64,000 bases of DNA, taken from contig JAKCPI010009369.1 in the NCBI GenBank assembly GCA_023213315.1, forward strand, positions 1 to 64,000, given 5' to 3'. Origin of the DNA: Euborellia annulipes (taxonomy: Eukaryota; Arthropoda; Insecta; Dermaptera; Anisolabididae). The notes below the pieces were generated by a model. That model was not told where the DNA came from and did no database searches. It worked only from the letters and a program-made list of their open reading frames with translations. Numbering within the stretch: the stretch's first letter is position 1; every line of letters starts with the position of its first letter. The position numbers and the translations under genes were made by a program. Shown in pieces: positions 10,133-20,875 of the stretch.

Positions 10133-10480
10133 ATATATTTTCGAAAAAATCGAAAAAAACTGAAAAAGTACATCTGTAAAGTACTAGTAGTTTTGGGCCG
10201 ATTTTAATTAAAAGCTTATTTTCATGACCTAAGGGCGTGCCTAGCTTAAATATAAAATTTCAACCTCTTAGCTCAATTCCTTCCTGCTTTAAATTGAACA
10301 CACACAGACAGACATACACACACACATACAGACACACACAGAGACAGGCAGACAGACAGACAGAGCATGTCGCGAAAACCACTTTTTGGATTCAGGGGAC
10401 CTCAAAACGTGAATATCCATCAAAATCTCGACATCGAATTTTTGACATGAATCCAATACCGGTACTTTCTCTCTCTCTCT
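10133..10480 (+). mobile_element. Family A repeat, 3' half
   Basis: It carries the family A blocks in plus order: GTAAAGTACTAGTAG, AAATATAAAATTTCAACCTC, TGTCGCGAAAACCACTTTTT, AAATCTCGACATCGAATTTT and GACATGAATCCAATAC. It reaches the left stem of H2 (TACTTTCTCTCTCTC), where the foldback at 10480 begins. The H1 half is missing. Confidence 0.8.
10302..10364 (+). repeat. CA/GACA microsatellite within family A
   Basis: An expanded mix of (CA)n and (GACA)n units occupies the place where other family A copies have a shorter ACAGACAGACAGACC segment. The repeat is a family feature that varies in length between copies. Confidence 0.85.
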
Positions 10481-11253
10481 ATATATATGTCGTAGACAGA
10501 TCGTGAAATTAGACAGTTCATGAACTGTCTAGACATTTCATGAACTGCAGCCAGATCGTGTAATGGTCAAACAGTTCATGATCTGGCTAAAATTTTAGAC
10601 AGTTCATGAAATGCAATTGGGCCTTAGACAGATCGTGTAATGCTCGAGAATTACATAAAATGTCTAAATTTTTTAGGGCAGTTCATGAACTGCCTAACAG
10701 CAGTTTTGCCGATCGTGTACTGTTTGTAAAGCAAATAAAGTTCTCGAAAAAAGTCAATTTTTTTTTCAATATTATTATTATTATCGATTACTAAATTTTC
10801 CAAATCTTCCTCACTTTGTAAATCTTGAGTTAAGGTGCGCCTCTCGGAGTTCTAATTTTGGGAGATTCCAGCGGCCACAAATTTGAAGCTATCTACCTCA
10901 ATTTTTTTGAAATTAAAGCTATTTAAAATGTCTACAACTTATAGAAGCCCTTTTTTTGATTTTCGAAAAAATAAAATTTTTTTTTAGATTTATTGCATTA
11001 AATTACAAACAGTACACGATCGGCAAAACTGCTGTTAGGCAGTTCATGAACTGCCTAAAAAATTTAGACATTTCAGTAATTCTCGAGCATTACACGATCT
11101 GTCTAAGGCCCAATTGCATTTCATGAACTGTCTAGAAATTTTTAGCCAGATCATGTAACTGTTTGACCATTACACGATCTGGCTGCAGTTCATGAAATGT
11201 CTAGACAGTTCATGAACTGTCTAATTTCACGATCTGTCTACGACATATATATA
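10480..11253. mobile_element. Foldback element with arms made of small palindromes
   Basis: Two arms of about 250 bp (10480-10729 and 11003-11253) are near-perfect inverted copies around a 273-bp AT-rich loop. Each arm is an array of short units, CAGTTCATGAACTG and CAGATCGTGTAATG, with spacers such as TCTAGACA. TTCATGAA is itself a palindrome, so each arm can also fold locally. I see no protein. It replaces the loop of a family A H2 hairpin. Confidence 0.8.
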
Positions 11254-11767
11254 CTAGACGCAAAGCCCCGCCTTCGGCGGGGCTTTCCGTCAGCCAGGGG
11301 GCTGCGCCCCTGGACCCCCTTGCTCGCCTACTTATATACATACCGGTACATACATTTTCCCTTTTCATTTTTATATATAGAGATTATTTCAACGGTTAAT
11401 TATTCATTGTGAATAATATCCTTTCCGGGACTCTCCCGGTACACAGACAAAAAAATTTACGCCGATATTTTAGAATTCAAAATGTAAATAAATAAAAAAA
11501 ATCGTAAACATGGGTAAATATTTATATTTTGTTACCATGGCAACTATTTCTCCTAATTTTTATTTTTTTCTTATTTTAACGGTTAATTACTCATTAACTT
11601 ATTGTTATTTGTGAAACAAAACCTGTCCGGGACTCTCACAAACATACACAGAAAATTTCATCATAATTGGTTCAGTCGTTTAGGAGGAGTTCAGTCACAT
11701 ACACACGTACAGAAGAATTATATATATAAAGAAGAAAGAAGAAAGAAAAGATATGTGTATTAACATA
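11254..11767. mobile_element. Possible Helitron-like remains with a GC-rich hairpin
   Basis: Right after the foldback comes AAAGCCCCGCC TTC GGCGGGGCTTT (11262-11286), an 11-bp perfect stem, then CAGGGGGCTGCGCCCCTGG. Two direct copies of a 60-70-bp block (ACGGTTAATTA, then CCGGGACTCTC) lie at about 11388-11445 and 11578-11645. Between them is a family A scrap (TTTTGTTACCATGGCAAC). The end reads TTCAGTCGTTTAGGAGGAGT and ACGTACAGAAGAATTATATA, a phrase I associate with insect Helitron-like repeats. No helicase was found. Confidence 0.35.
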
Positions 11768-11769
11768 TA

Positions 11770-11866
11770 CCATCAAAAGAAAAGATATTGGACAACCCCT
11801 CACGTCTACCTGAATTTAGAGCCTTTTGAGATATTTTAGGGTTGTCCAATATTTTTCTCTTGATGG
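11770..11866. mobile_element. Short TA-flanked MITE
   Basis: Terminal inverted repeats of about 30 bp (CCATCAAAAGAAAAGATATT on the left) bound 97 bp, with TA on each side (11768-11769 and 11867-11868). TA flanks suggest a Tc1/mariner-type mobiliser. It lies inside the loop of a family A H2 hairpin, whose right stem GGTAAGAGAAAGTA follows. Confidence 0.65.
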
Positions 11867-12193
11867 TACATACTGTATAGGTAAGAGAAAGTAAAAATGG
11901 CGATATCTGGAGAAAGAAGCGTATCTTTATAGAATCATTTTTTTTATTTTGACAAATATAGTCTTCAGTCATTAGTGTCAGAACTGAAACGTTGTGGTTA
12001 CTGTAACTTTCATGGGAATAATGCTGAGGTGGGTTCCCGTTTCCTTCCTTCCTCAGGAAGAGGCATCTCAAATAGAGTTGGATAATTTTTTACCATGAGG
12101 TGGATTTGAACTCGAGTTGTCTCTCACTCACGATTATAAGCTTAACTGCTTTATTTCATCGGCTAATCGCCTCCTCTGACAAATATAACCACC
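11867..12193. other. H2 right stem, then a tRNA-like SINE scrap; no gene
   Basis: The H2 stem GGTAAGAGAAAGTA is at about 11879-11893. On the minus strand at about 12090-12180, GAGTTCAAATCCACCTC resembles a pol III box B and could be the edge of another tRNA-derived SINE; no second copy or box A was found. A 103-codon minus frame over 11760-12071 runs through the MITE and is not credible as a gene. Confidence 0.35.
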
Positions 12194-12411
12194 CCCTAAA
12201 TCAGTGGTTTCCAAACTTTATGTTACCACGCCTCCCTTAAAAATAATTAATCTTATGACGCCTCCCTCCCCCCACCCCATTTTATAAAATAATACAAAAA
12301 CAAAAAAAATATAAATTTATATAAAAATATTTAAAATAAATTTTTTTGCTAAAAAAAGTATTTTTTTTTTAAATCTCGGGGGGGGGGGTAATTACACTTT
12401 TACCCCCAAAA

Positions 12412-12512
12412 CATGTATATCCATCAAAATCTCGACATCGAATTTTTGACATGAATCCAATACTTTCTCTCTTCAGACCTATATATGTATACTAACTTAT
12501 ACATATAGGCAA
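12412..12512 (+). mobile_element. Family A repeat, H2 end, nested
   Basis: CATGTATATCCATCAAAATC leads through GACATGAATCCAATACTTTC to an H2 hairpin with a longer loop, closed by GGCAAGGGAAAGTA. Only the terminal 100 bp is present, inside the large hAT-type element. Confidence 0.8.
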
Positions 12513-12585
12513 GGGAAAGTAAAAAATTCAAATACTGATTGAGATTAGTTCTAAGAAGCGGAAACTCACCCCAGTGAAATTCTAA

Positions 12586-13645
12586 GGGCCGGTTGCTTCA
12601 TCCTGGGTGAGCTTGTTAGCCCCGACTTTTTTTGTAGTGCAGAAACCCACTTCAGTTTTATTTTTATAGTAAAATATACGATATTTCATCATTTTATTGC
12701 CAAAAGAAGTATTCTAGAAGTACATATATTTGTTATTTTACCTTATATTCTACTTATTTTATCAATAAAATGATGAAATGTTGTATATTTTATAAAATAT
12801 GTTATAGGCTAGGGCCCGCTTGAATCAGATCTCGTCGCCATATTTAGCCCTGAGTTAACCTCACTTTTGAGTAATTTCATATAGATATATGGGGAATTGG
12901 AGCCAAGGTCCGGGCTAAAGTTAGCCCAGGCCCAAAGGTGGGGCTAAGATTTAGCCCTGGGATGACACGTACGAACATGTATTATGAACTCAAGCATCCT
13001 AATTTCACCAATATAAATGTAAAAAATAATATAAATACAATATGGAATCTACCGTTTTTTTGTTATTATTCATTTTATGTCAATTAGGATTATATTCGTA
13101 TATCCAGGATATATTGCAAGTTGTTGAATATTCTCCTAACCTAACTTCATCTAAGGCATTGCACATGTCTTGTTAATAAAACTATTTGTTTTCAAATTGA
13201 ATGCAAATTGATATTAAATATTTATATGAATATTTTCAGTTGATATTACTTCTTGTTAGGTGAAAATAAAAGATATATTTCTTTTTGAAATTATCTTTAT
13301 TTGAGCCACACAGCTGGCAATTTGTCAAAATAGTTGTGAAGATTGGAACAATTGACTAATTGTTATGTGAACATTAATAAATCTTGTTTATTTTTTTGAA
13401 AATTTTCAAATTTTAGCAAAAAAAAAATTAAATTCTTATATTTAAATGTATATTAATAATATTTATTTAAATTATGGGTGATAATATCAATTTTTATTTT
13501 TAATAATTTTTATAAGATGCCTTAATGGAGTTGCAAACTTCACAAACAGAACATGATTTGTTCCCCCGGAAGAGGGTTTCTGCATTACAAAAAAAGCCAT
13601 TTAGCCCGGGGCTAACAAACTCACCCAGGATGAAGCAACCGGCCC
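12586..13645. mobile_element. PIF/Harbinger-like element, TSD TAA, 1,060 bp
   Basis: Inverted ends GGGCCGGTTGCTTCATCCTG continue inward for about 70 bp with small gaps (TTGTTAGCCCCG, then TTTCTGCA in both arms). TAA flanks both sides (12583-12585 and 13646-13648). It is non-coding. An internal foldback around 12663-12795 and blocks with repeated TTAGCCC/GGGCTAA suggest further nesting. It is inserted within the large hAT element. Confidence 0.75.
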
Positions 13646-14149
13646 TAAGTGGACTAATCCATATCTTACTTTTCTACCTAATGAAAAAATCCCTACAATA
13701 TTCTGCAAGGGATTCAATGGATTCCCGATTCGAAGTTACCCTGTGTTATTATTATCTGTTTATGAGAGTTTCGAAATTTTCAAAAATTAATTCCGCCCTT
13801 GTAATAAGAAATTTTAGAATGATATTAAAATGTTTCTACCCCACTATCCTATATTTGCTACATATTGAATATAAATGTTAACTCAAACGGATTGCACTTA
13901 TTTTTTAGTAAAAGTATTAAAAAAAAACATTAATATCTTTATGCATTATAGGGGATGGGGCATTAACCCCCTTGTTAATGTCTTCATACCTCCCCCCCCC
14001 TTTAAGGAAATGCCAGCCTTCACCGCGAAATTACTCACAAAATAATTTGAATATATTTATAAATAATTATTTTAATTTTTATTTTATTTTAATTTTCCCC
14101 ATCCACCCTTGTGTAAAAGTATATTGAGGAAATTTAATTAACAAAAATA

Positions 14150-14345
14150 TGGGCTATACCGAACGTCGCGGGTCTGATTTGGATACCAAATGACTTAAAT
14201 AAGAATGCCTGGACCTCCAATATGAATATTATTAATTAATAACGGTTATCGTATAAAGTCTTATATGGCCTGAGTTGTCGAAAACACTGCGTGAATGTGT
14301 GTGGGAGTGTGAGTGTGAATGAGAAAGTATTTTAAAAAAATAAAT
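14150..14345 (+). mobile_element. SINE-1, 5'-truncated
   Basis: It starts inside the tRNA-like head (CTATACCGAACGTCGCGGGT), with box B decayed. The body and tail match the full copy: GGCCTGAGTTGTCGAAAACA, then GTGTGTGGGAGTGTGAGTG. Confidence 0.75.
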
Positions 14346-14994
14346 AAATAAATAAAAAACTAATTTTTTTTCAATGACACCTACACTCCCCCCCCCCCTT
14401 TCAACAGTTTATATTCTCCCGCTACCCTCTGTGAAATACAAAATATTTAATTTCATATTCAAAAGAATCCTTTTTCGAAGCCAAATATTTGTTTCTATCA
14501 TTTTTTTTTTTTTTCAACGATAAAATGCATAATAATTACCTTTAATAAGACTCTCAAGAGGGTGTGTTGGCTTACGGAGTGGTCAGGGTAAGTTGCACTA
14601 TATTAATTATTCACTTTAAACACAACTTCAATAAAAGAGAGCAAGCAACAGGCGCGCCTGCCGCCCGGCCACCCGCTCGACTGAACGAGAGACTTGTCTT
14701 TATCTGTTTGTATAGGAATAAAAGAAATAGATGAAAATAACAATTCCCTTTCTATTAAAAGTAAAAAAATATCTTTTATTCTAATCTAACTATATTTAGA
14801 GCTGGAAAAGAATGTCAACAAGTGATTTGGAATATTCCAAGGCCTTTCTTAAATAATCAACCCTTCATCCCCCTAATCAAAATAATAATCAACGCTATTT
14901 TTTGAATTTTTTCTATTTAGCTTCTTCGATTTAGATAAAATAAATTAAAAAACATTTTTTTCAATTTTTCAACCCCTAATCCAATCTTTTTTTT

Positions 14995-15130
14995 TTAACA
15001 CTCACACTTTTTTCCCATTTAAAATTAGGCCATTTAACGACTTTAAACGATACTCGAATGTTTAATATATCTATTGGGGTCCAGGCATTTTTATTTAAGC
15101 CATTTGGTATCCAAATGGCCTAGAATCTTC
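14995..15130 (-). mobile_element. SINE-1 fragment, reverse
   Basis: On the plus strand ACACTCACACTTTTTTCCCA, then GGCCATTTAACGACTTTAAA and GGGGTCCAGGCATTT form the reverse complement of the SINE-1 body. The head is missing. Confidence 0.7.
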
Positions 15131-15274
15131 TAAATATTATTATTTGATTTATAAAACTAGCAATCATTTAGAAAATTGATCTTGGTGGCCAATATCAATT
15201 CGCGCCTCCCCTTAGACTAGTCCGCGCCTCCCTAGGGAGGCGCGCCTCACAGTTTGGAAAACGCTGCCCTAAAT

Positions 15275-16007
15275 AATCTTGCGGCATTACAGAAATACCC
15301 TGTATATTTCCTTTTATTAATTTATAGGACAATTTTGGCTGCTAAGTTTGATTTCGATATATTTAATTTACATAATATTTATATATAATCGTCCTTATTT
15401 ATTTAAATTCAAAACAGATATTATTTAATTCCACGCACCCTCTAACAGGGCAAGGACTAGAAAATTTTATAATATAACAGTTCAAAAGACCCTACTAAAG
15501 AAGAGAAAAAATATATTTTTTTAGATGCCGAAAAAGACCTTAAAAAATTGTTTGAACTATGTTTAGTATATTTTAAATAGGAATTTTTTATCTATACCAA
15601 TTTTTTAGAGTATTTTTAAGGGATTCCCTATAAAAGGGTTTCCTCCTCTTCCTACTCTGAATGAATGAATGAATGCGTCATTAATCACGCTGCCATTCAT
15701 TAGCAGCCATTGATCCGCCTCCTCTCTCCAGTTGTTTTTACGCTTTTAGAATAAATATCCTCCCATCTCCTTCTCATATATCTCTCTGGTCTTAAACTCA
15801 TTTATAATAAATTTTTTTTATTATATTAATATATAAATGCATTGACCAGTTAGAGGGGTTCGCCCCATTTAAACTTATTTATATATTTATCTCTCTCATG
15901 GCTCCTGTCATCTTCCAATTAAAATTATATATATATCGTTCCATCTCTTTTTTTTTTCTACTTAAATATTAATAAAGATAAATTTGTTTCCTTAATTTAT
16001 TACAATT
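15275..16007. other. No gene seen; SINE-2 tail scrap at about 15520-15535
   Basis: AT-rich. AGATGCCGAAAAAGACCTT matches the SINE-2 tail. A GAAT tetranucleotide run lies near 15659-15675. Nothing coding is recognised. Confidence 0.45.
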
Positions 16008-16530
16008 AGGGATGAAACTATAACGCTGTGGTATCGATACTATTACTCGATACCGTATCGGTCTCAAAGTATCGATATTTACGCATATCGGTCAATTTTT
16101 TCGAACAATTAAAGATAAGCAAAAACAGCAGTAAGTACTGATATTATATTTATTGATATAATTAAAAAACAATTATTATATAGAGCATATCGAATAGAAC
16201 AAAGAAAAAAAAAATTACGACTAAAAAAAAACGACAAAATGTGTAGAGGTTAAGAGCTTTGAAAACAGTGCGTAAAACTAAAAAAAATTCAAACACGCCA
16301 AAAATAAAAAGTAAAATACAGTGTTACAAACCATCCCATTTATTTCTATTGTAAATAAGAACAAATTTACCAAATAAAATGTAAATGTTCTTCCGACCTA
16401 ACTATTCATCGAGTACGTGGACCTAATATCGATATGAGTATTTTTGATCAATACCTACTTGGTACTCGATTCCAAAGTATCGATTCCAAAAGTACTCTGT
16501 ATTGAAAGAAAAGTATCGAGTAAGTATGGG
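16008..16530. mobile_element. TATCGATA-rich element, probably hAT-related
   Basis: Both flanks of this segment are dense in TATCGAT and TACTCGAT (GTGGTATCGATACTATTACT on the left; ACTCGATTCCAAAGTATCGA on the right), with an AT-rich, A-run centre. Such ends are familiar from insect hAT-Ac elements, but I could not define a clean terminal repeat or an 8-bp duplication. The LINE fragment follows directly. Confidence 0.35.
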
Positions 16531-17033
16531 TGCATAAGGTCCGAAGACCTATAATGACCAGTGGTCACATGCAGCCAGGAAGAATATAATTACAAAAAAA
16601 ATCAGGAAGAATATAATTACAAAAAAAAATTAAACAAATAAATAAATAAAGTAGAAGCATAAAAGGGGAACTCAACTGCGGGAACTGGGGAGGAGGCCGG
16701 TGGGGTTTGTTAAAACCGAAGTTTGGGGTTTGGGGGGAGAGGGGGGGGGGGTTTTTTCAACCGGGGAAAAAAGAAAGTGGGGAATTTTTTTTTTTTTGTG
16801 TTAAAAAGAAGGCACGATGCCTCCCTTGTGTTCCGTGTATATTCATGGGTGTGATAATTGATTTTAATTAATTTAATGTAATTCCTATAGAAGAAACAGA
16901 ACACGCTTCTTCTATGATCTAGTGACTGTAGGGATGCGGTGGGGGTAAAATCATAGATCAGTCTAATTGTACGCCTTTGTATGACGTTCAAGGAGGCGAG
17001 AGCGTCTTTCGACGCCCCGCGCCAATCAATCAA
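16531..17033 (-). pseudogene. LINE 3' fragment with post-RT domain
   Basis: The minus-strand frame from 17033 reads IDWRGASKDALASLNVIQRR, then LIYDFTPTASLQSLDHRRSV and FCFFYRNY. This is the well-known C-terminal region after the reverse transcriptase in jockey/RTE-like LINEs (WxGAxKxxLxxLxxVQRRAxRLI, SLxHRR, LFYRYY). The frame then degenerates into Lys- and Pro-rich sequence. The 3' UTR (GACCTATAATGACCAG on the plus strand) matches the copy at 6485-6925. It is 5'-truncated and dead. Confidence 0.85.
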
Positions 17034-17710
17034 TTATTTTAATGTCCTGATTTTAATGACCAGTACTATTTAAATGGAGTCCAGATTTAAAAATTAAGCT
17101 TTTATACTAATAGTTAGAATATTTTAATTTCTTGTTTCTTTTAATACTCAGTGAAAATGCAAAAAAAAAAGTCGAAATTTGAATAGAAATCGTTTTCGGG
17201 ATTCTCCCCGCGACTGACAAGGCCCTCCCCCCTTTCCTCTCCCTCTCCAATTCAAGTTAATATGCAAAGTTTAATTAAATGATGTCATTTTATCCTTTAC
17301 GACTTTCATAAACGAATTTTTTTTCGGATTAAAAAAAAAAAAAATTCAAAGCCTATTTCCATACAGATTTTTATTACAATCACTTTTTAATAAGATTATT
17401 TTATTAGTATTAAAATATATTTATGCATGTATCATGCTATAATTTAATTTAATTAAGTAAAAGTAAATAAATATTGAAATAATAAAATACAAATTTTAAT
17501 AGGAGATTATCATTTTTATTATTTCGTTAGGAGAGCATTTTTCTAAAAAAGGTGAGAACGCGGAGGAGGGTGGAAAGAGAAGGAGATAGGGTTAATAATA
17601 ATAAATTTGTTTAAAATAAAATAAGCTGTAGCCATCACAGTGCTGAATATCCTTTAAACGTCAATTTGTCTCGTCCATACTAAGTGGGGATTTAGTTTTC
17701 AACAAACTAT
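17034..17710. other. No gene seen
   Basis: AT-rich, with a C-rich patch near 17220-17250. No repeat of this window was noted. Confidence 0.5.
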
Positions 17711-17980
17711 TACTTTCTCTTACTCTATACTGTTTGTGTATTGCGATCAAAAATTCTGTCGAAATTTTTATAGGAAAGATAGGGGAAATGGTTGCTAATA
17801 AAATATAAAAAATATTTTTCCATACTTATAAATTTTACATCTTGAAATTCGAATATACCGTACTGTCGGAAACTAAATATATGTCGACACAAAAAATCTG
17901 GTGTGGCAAGCACAGAACACAACTTTCTCTTGCCGAAGAGTAAGAGAAAGTTGTGTGCTGTTCGACTATCACACCAGATT
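17711..17980 (-). mobile_element. Family A repeat, internally deleted
   Basis: The H2 left stem (TACTTTCTCTTACTC) and the complete H1 hairpin are both present, but the central 350 bp is missing. H1 here is well preserved: AATCTGGTGTG, then AACTTTCTCTTGCC, loop, GTAAGAGAAAGTTGTG, and CACACCAGATTTT. Confidence 0.85.
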
Positions 17981-18403
17981 TTATTTGATCTAGGAAAAAA
18001 ATATTCACAGATTAATCACTTTTTTCGACACTTTATAATTATTTAAATTAATTGGTAGACAGTAAAATTTAAATAAAAAGGGAACCACTAAACTTAAAAA
18101 CCTCAATCATTTAAACTAATTTGTGTATATTATCTTTTTTGAATAGATGGTGATAAATTACTTTGGTTCCTGGAAGATAGGCAACCCAAATGGATTTTTT
18201 ATTGTTTGTTTCAGAGGTATTCTAAAAGCAACAAAAGTGTAGTGGAAATCTTAAAATGTTCATGCATGCGGAATTCCTGAACCAAGTTTACAAGTGACAT
18301 GTGTCACGCAATTTCTTTTCAGATCCACAACTGTCTATTACTAGGGTAAACCACTTCTAGCGACTAAGTCAATTTGCACAAACTTTGCTGTACTCTCTGA
18401 ACT
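17981..18403. other. No gene seen
   Basis: AT-rich. GATAGGCAACCCAAATGG at about 18177 resembles a block in the element at 63466-63722. The first copy of the family D target duplication is at 18387-18403. Confidence 0.45.
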
Positions 18404-18585
18404 CTTCTTCTTTATTCGGGGTTGGCGGTTCATGAGTTTTTGCGACCGGGAAGGAATAGAACAAGCTGGCCCGCCGCATGGTCTGTCGAAAATATATAAG
18501 GGAAGAGACTGACATCCAAAGAACATAAGTGCTGCTAGTCCCAGCTAGGGCAGCTCGTGGTCGCAAGATGTGGGCCCCTGAGCAA
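18404..18585 (-). mobile_element. Family D short retroelement-like repeat, 17-bp TSD
   Basis: GCTGTACTCTCTGAACT (18387-18403) and GCTGTACTCTCTGAGCT (18586-18602) flank 182 bp. On the minus strand the element reads GCGACCACGAGCTGCCCTAG, then TCAGTCTCTTCCCTTATA and CTGTTCTATTCC-like sequence, and ends in a GAA-rich tail. A copy at 58925-59160 has its own 16-bp duplication. Duplications this long point to target-primed reverse transcription. No clear box A/B was found. Overlapping 60-65-codon frames here are by-products. Confidence 0.65.
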
Positions 18586-18746
18586 GCTGTACTCTCTGAG
18601 CTGCCTGTGTCAAAATGTCCACCAGGCTTTTGAGTTGCCTACTCCAGTAAACGCAAACATACTTGACTTCTTGGACATTCAAAAAAAATTTCTCGTAATT
18701 GTAATTGGCTTTTGATTTTTGCAAGTAAACCTTAAAACTTGTTTTA
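18586..18746. other. No gene seen
   Basis: A short unassigned stretch between family D and family A. An 81-codon minus frame overlaps it and runs on into both repeats. Confidence 0.4.
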
Positions 18747-19341
18747 TAAAAATCTGGTGTGACTGGTCGCATTTTTTTTTGTGTCGACATATGATTAGTT
18801 TCCGACAGTACAGTACATGTGAATTCAAGATGTAAAATTTATAAACGTAAGAAAATATTTATATTTTTATTAACCGTAGCAACCATTTCTTCTATCTTTC
18901 CTATGAAGTTCAAGAGAAAAGTGGTCCTCAAGCAATTTTGAGAGTATTATGAGAATATACATTTGAAAGAGCATCTAAAAAATAATTGATTTTTGAATTT
19001 TAATCAAAATCGTTTGAGCGAATTTTGAGAAAATCGAAAAAAACTGAAAAGATACATCAGTAAAGTACTTGTACTCTTAGGCCGATTTTGTTCAAAAGCT
19101 TCGTGTTACGTCCCAGGGAAGTGATTAACTTAAATATAAAATTTCAACTTTATAGCTCTTTTCGTTCTTGAGATATTTTGTTCACAGACAGACAGACCAT
19201 GTCTCAAAAACCACTTTTTTGGATTCAGGGGACCTCAAAACGTATATATCCATCAAAATCTCAACATGGAATTTTTGACATGAATCCAATACTTTCTCTC
19301 TATATATTAACAACATATATAGAGGTAAGAGAAAGTAAAAA
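18747..19341 (+). mobile_element. Family A repeat, near full length
   Basis: It opens with the H1 left half (AATCTGGTGTGACTGGTCGC), followed directly by poly-T and GTGTCGACATATGATTAG, so the inner part of H1 is deleted. All internal blocks follow. It ends with an H2 hairpin (TACTTTCTCTCTATATATT, then AGAGGTAAGAGAAAGTA). Confidence 0.88.
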
Positions 19342-19772
19342 GTGAATTGATTTTTCCTATTATTTTGAGCTTCTTCTTGAAGATGTCCCTAAGGTCCCGA
19401 TTCTTGACAAAAATAGAATTTTTAAAGTACCAGCATAATCATCTTTTGACAAATAATTATTTATTAAAGTATCTAAATTAGGATACTCGTGATAAGTAGT
19501 CTGGAATATGTAAATTAACATTAGCCCTATTTGCAGTAGTTTGATTCAAATTCACTTCAGCTTTCCATGTTGTAAATTCAAAAGAGAGAGACGCACCAAG
19601 AGGCTGGAGAGCTCTCCGGGACCCACTCGTAGAGAACAAACCCCTGATGAATTGCGCCCCAGCGGAGCAATCCACTCGAGACAATTAACAACAACAATCG
19701 ATCGAATCACATATTCCCCCCACCTTTTATTTATATTCGTTATCTTTAATCAAAGAAATATTTTGTACTTTA
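19342..19772. other. No gene identified; GC-balanced patch at 19570-19690
   Basis: A more complex stretch (GCTGGAGAGCTCTCCGGGAC, GCGCCCCAGCGGAGCAATCC) is open for 68 codons on the minus strand and 88 on the plus strand. No known domain, splice pair or repeat match was seen. It could be unique intronic sequence. Confidence 0.35.
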
Positions 19773-19776
19773 TTAA

Positions 19777-20568
19777 GGTTGTTCGGACATTAAAGCACTT
19801 TAACTGATTAAAAGCTAATTTTTTAATATGTTATTAATCACTATCAAATACGTATAAAATAAAATTTTGAAGCAGATCTGACACAGGGTTATCGTGTAAT
19901 TAATTTTTAAAAAATTGAAATTTAACATGTAGCCTATGGGGAATAACGACGAAACGCACACATATTGAATTAAATAGGCATCTGTGCATCTGATACAAAA
20001 ACAAAAAAACTTACATTTTATTAATTCACTTCCGAGGAATATGTTAAAAATAAAATCAAAAAGTTTCTGCCGACCGCTTTTAAAGATATTTTAACAAGAA
20101 AGTCAAAAAATTCTCCAAAATGACAGTCGCTAATATTTAAAAATAATGAATTCTCGAGAGTCAGACCAGCCTGGCAACGTCGCATAGCATAAGTGTCTTA
20201 TCTCTATGTCAGTTACATTTTTTTTTTTCAATTTTACAATATTTTTTCTCGCAAATCGTCCATTGTGTTTAAACTGATTTGCATTAAACATTGTAATATA
20301 TTAAATAAAATAAAATTTAAGGCGTTGAAGATTTAAAATAGATAGTTGATGAATGCAATGTTGCCAGTTCTATATTACGTGAAAAACTGCTCAAGTCGAA
20401 AGTCATTCATTTATTATTTTTGGTAATTAAATTATTAACTTAATCCAATTATAAACTATGATAGGTCACGACTAAATTATAATAAGGAATTTTGGCATTC
20501 AAATTTTTAATTTTATTTAAAAAAAATTTAGATTCTATTATGACTTACGATGTACTATCCGAACAACC
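19777..20568. mobile_element. Family B MITE, TTAA-flanked, intact copy
   Basis: Ends GGTTGTTCGGAC and GGTTGTTCGGATAG (read inward) bound 792 bp; both sides carry TTAA (19773-19776 and 20569-20572). TTAA fits a piggyBac-type duplication, while AGGTTGTT preceded by TA would fit Tc1/mariner, so the superfamily is open. The copy at 41174-42049 shares the ends and the interior (TTGAAATTTAACATGTAGCC, GACGAAACGCACACATAT). No transposase was found. Confidence 0.75.
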
Positions 20569-20572
20569 TTAA

Positions 20573-20875
20573 GTGAAGTTGTTTGTCTGTTTAGGAATTA
20601 TTTTTAAACTAATTAGAGAAAATATGACATAGATCTCAAAAGAAATTAATTAAAATTTTATAAAGATTTTTTTAAACAGGGATATATATCCGAATTCGTT
20701 TTTTTTCTTCAATCCATTTGCAAATATTTAATTATCCGCAATTTATAATCCATCTCTTGATCATTTCAATATATGCAAATTGACAATTTATGCAGATCTT
20801 TTCTTTGCTTAAGGACCTGAGAATTATTTCTATTGATCGAATTTAACAATTTCTAAGCAAATTAGATGAAGAAAA
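20573..20875. other. No gene seen
   Basis: AT-rich spacer between families B and A. Confidence 0.5.

Larger units (their letters stand above)
12202..15266. mobile_element. hAT-type element, 3,065 bp with nested insertions, TSD CCCTAAAT
   Basis: Ends CAGTGGTTTCCAAACT and CAGCGTTTTCCAAACTGTGA (read inward) are flanked by a perfect 8-bp duplication CCCTAAAT (12194-12201 and 15267-15274). The same family is present as short copies at 42247-42423 and 47629-47901. Subterminal GACGCCTCCC and GGCGCG blocks are shared with those copies. Inside lie a family A end, a 1,060-bp PIF-like element and two SINE-1 copies. An unassigned GC-rich patch (GGCGCGCCTGCCGCCCGGCC) is at about 14651-14670. No transposase was found. 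Confidence 0.85.

Noticed and set aside
10480..11253. CRISPR-like array of CAGTTCATGAACTG units
   Set aside because: Spacers are short, not unique, and are mirrored in the opposite arm. A foldback element explains it.
11262..11286. Rho-independent terminator or bacterial contamination
   Set aside because: Neighbouring sequence is animal transposon DNA and there is no bacterial gene nearby.
13525..13881. 118-codon protein
   Set aside because: It crosses the right border of a PIF-like MITE and has no domain.
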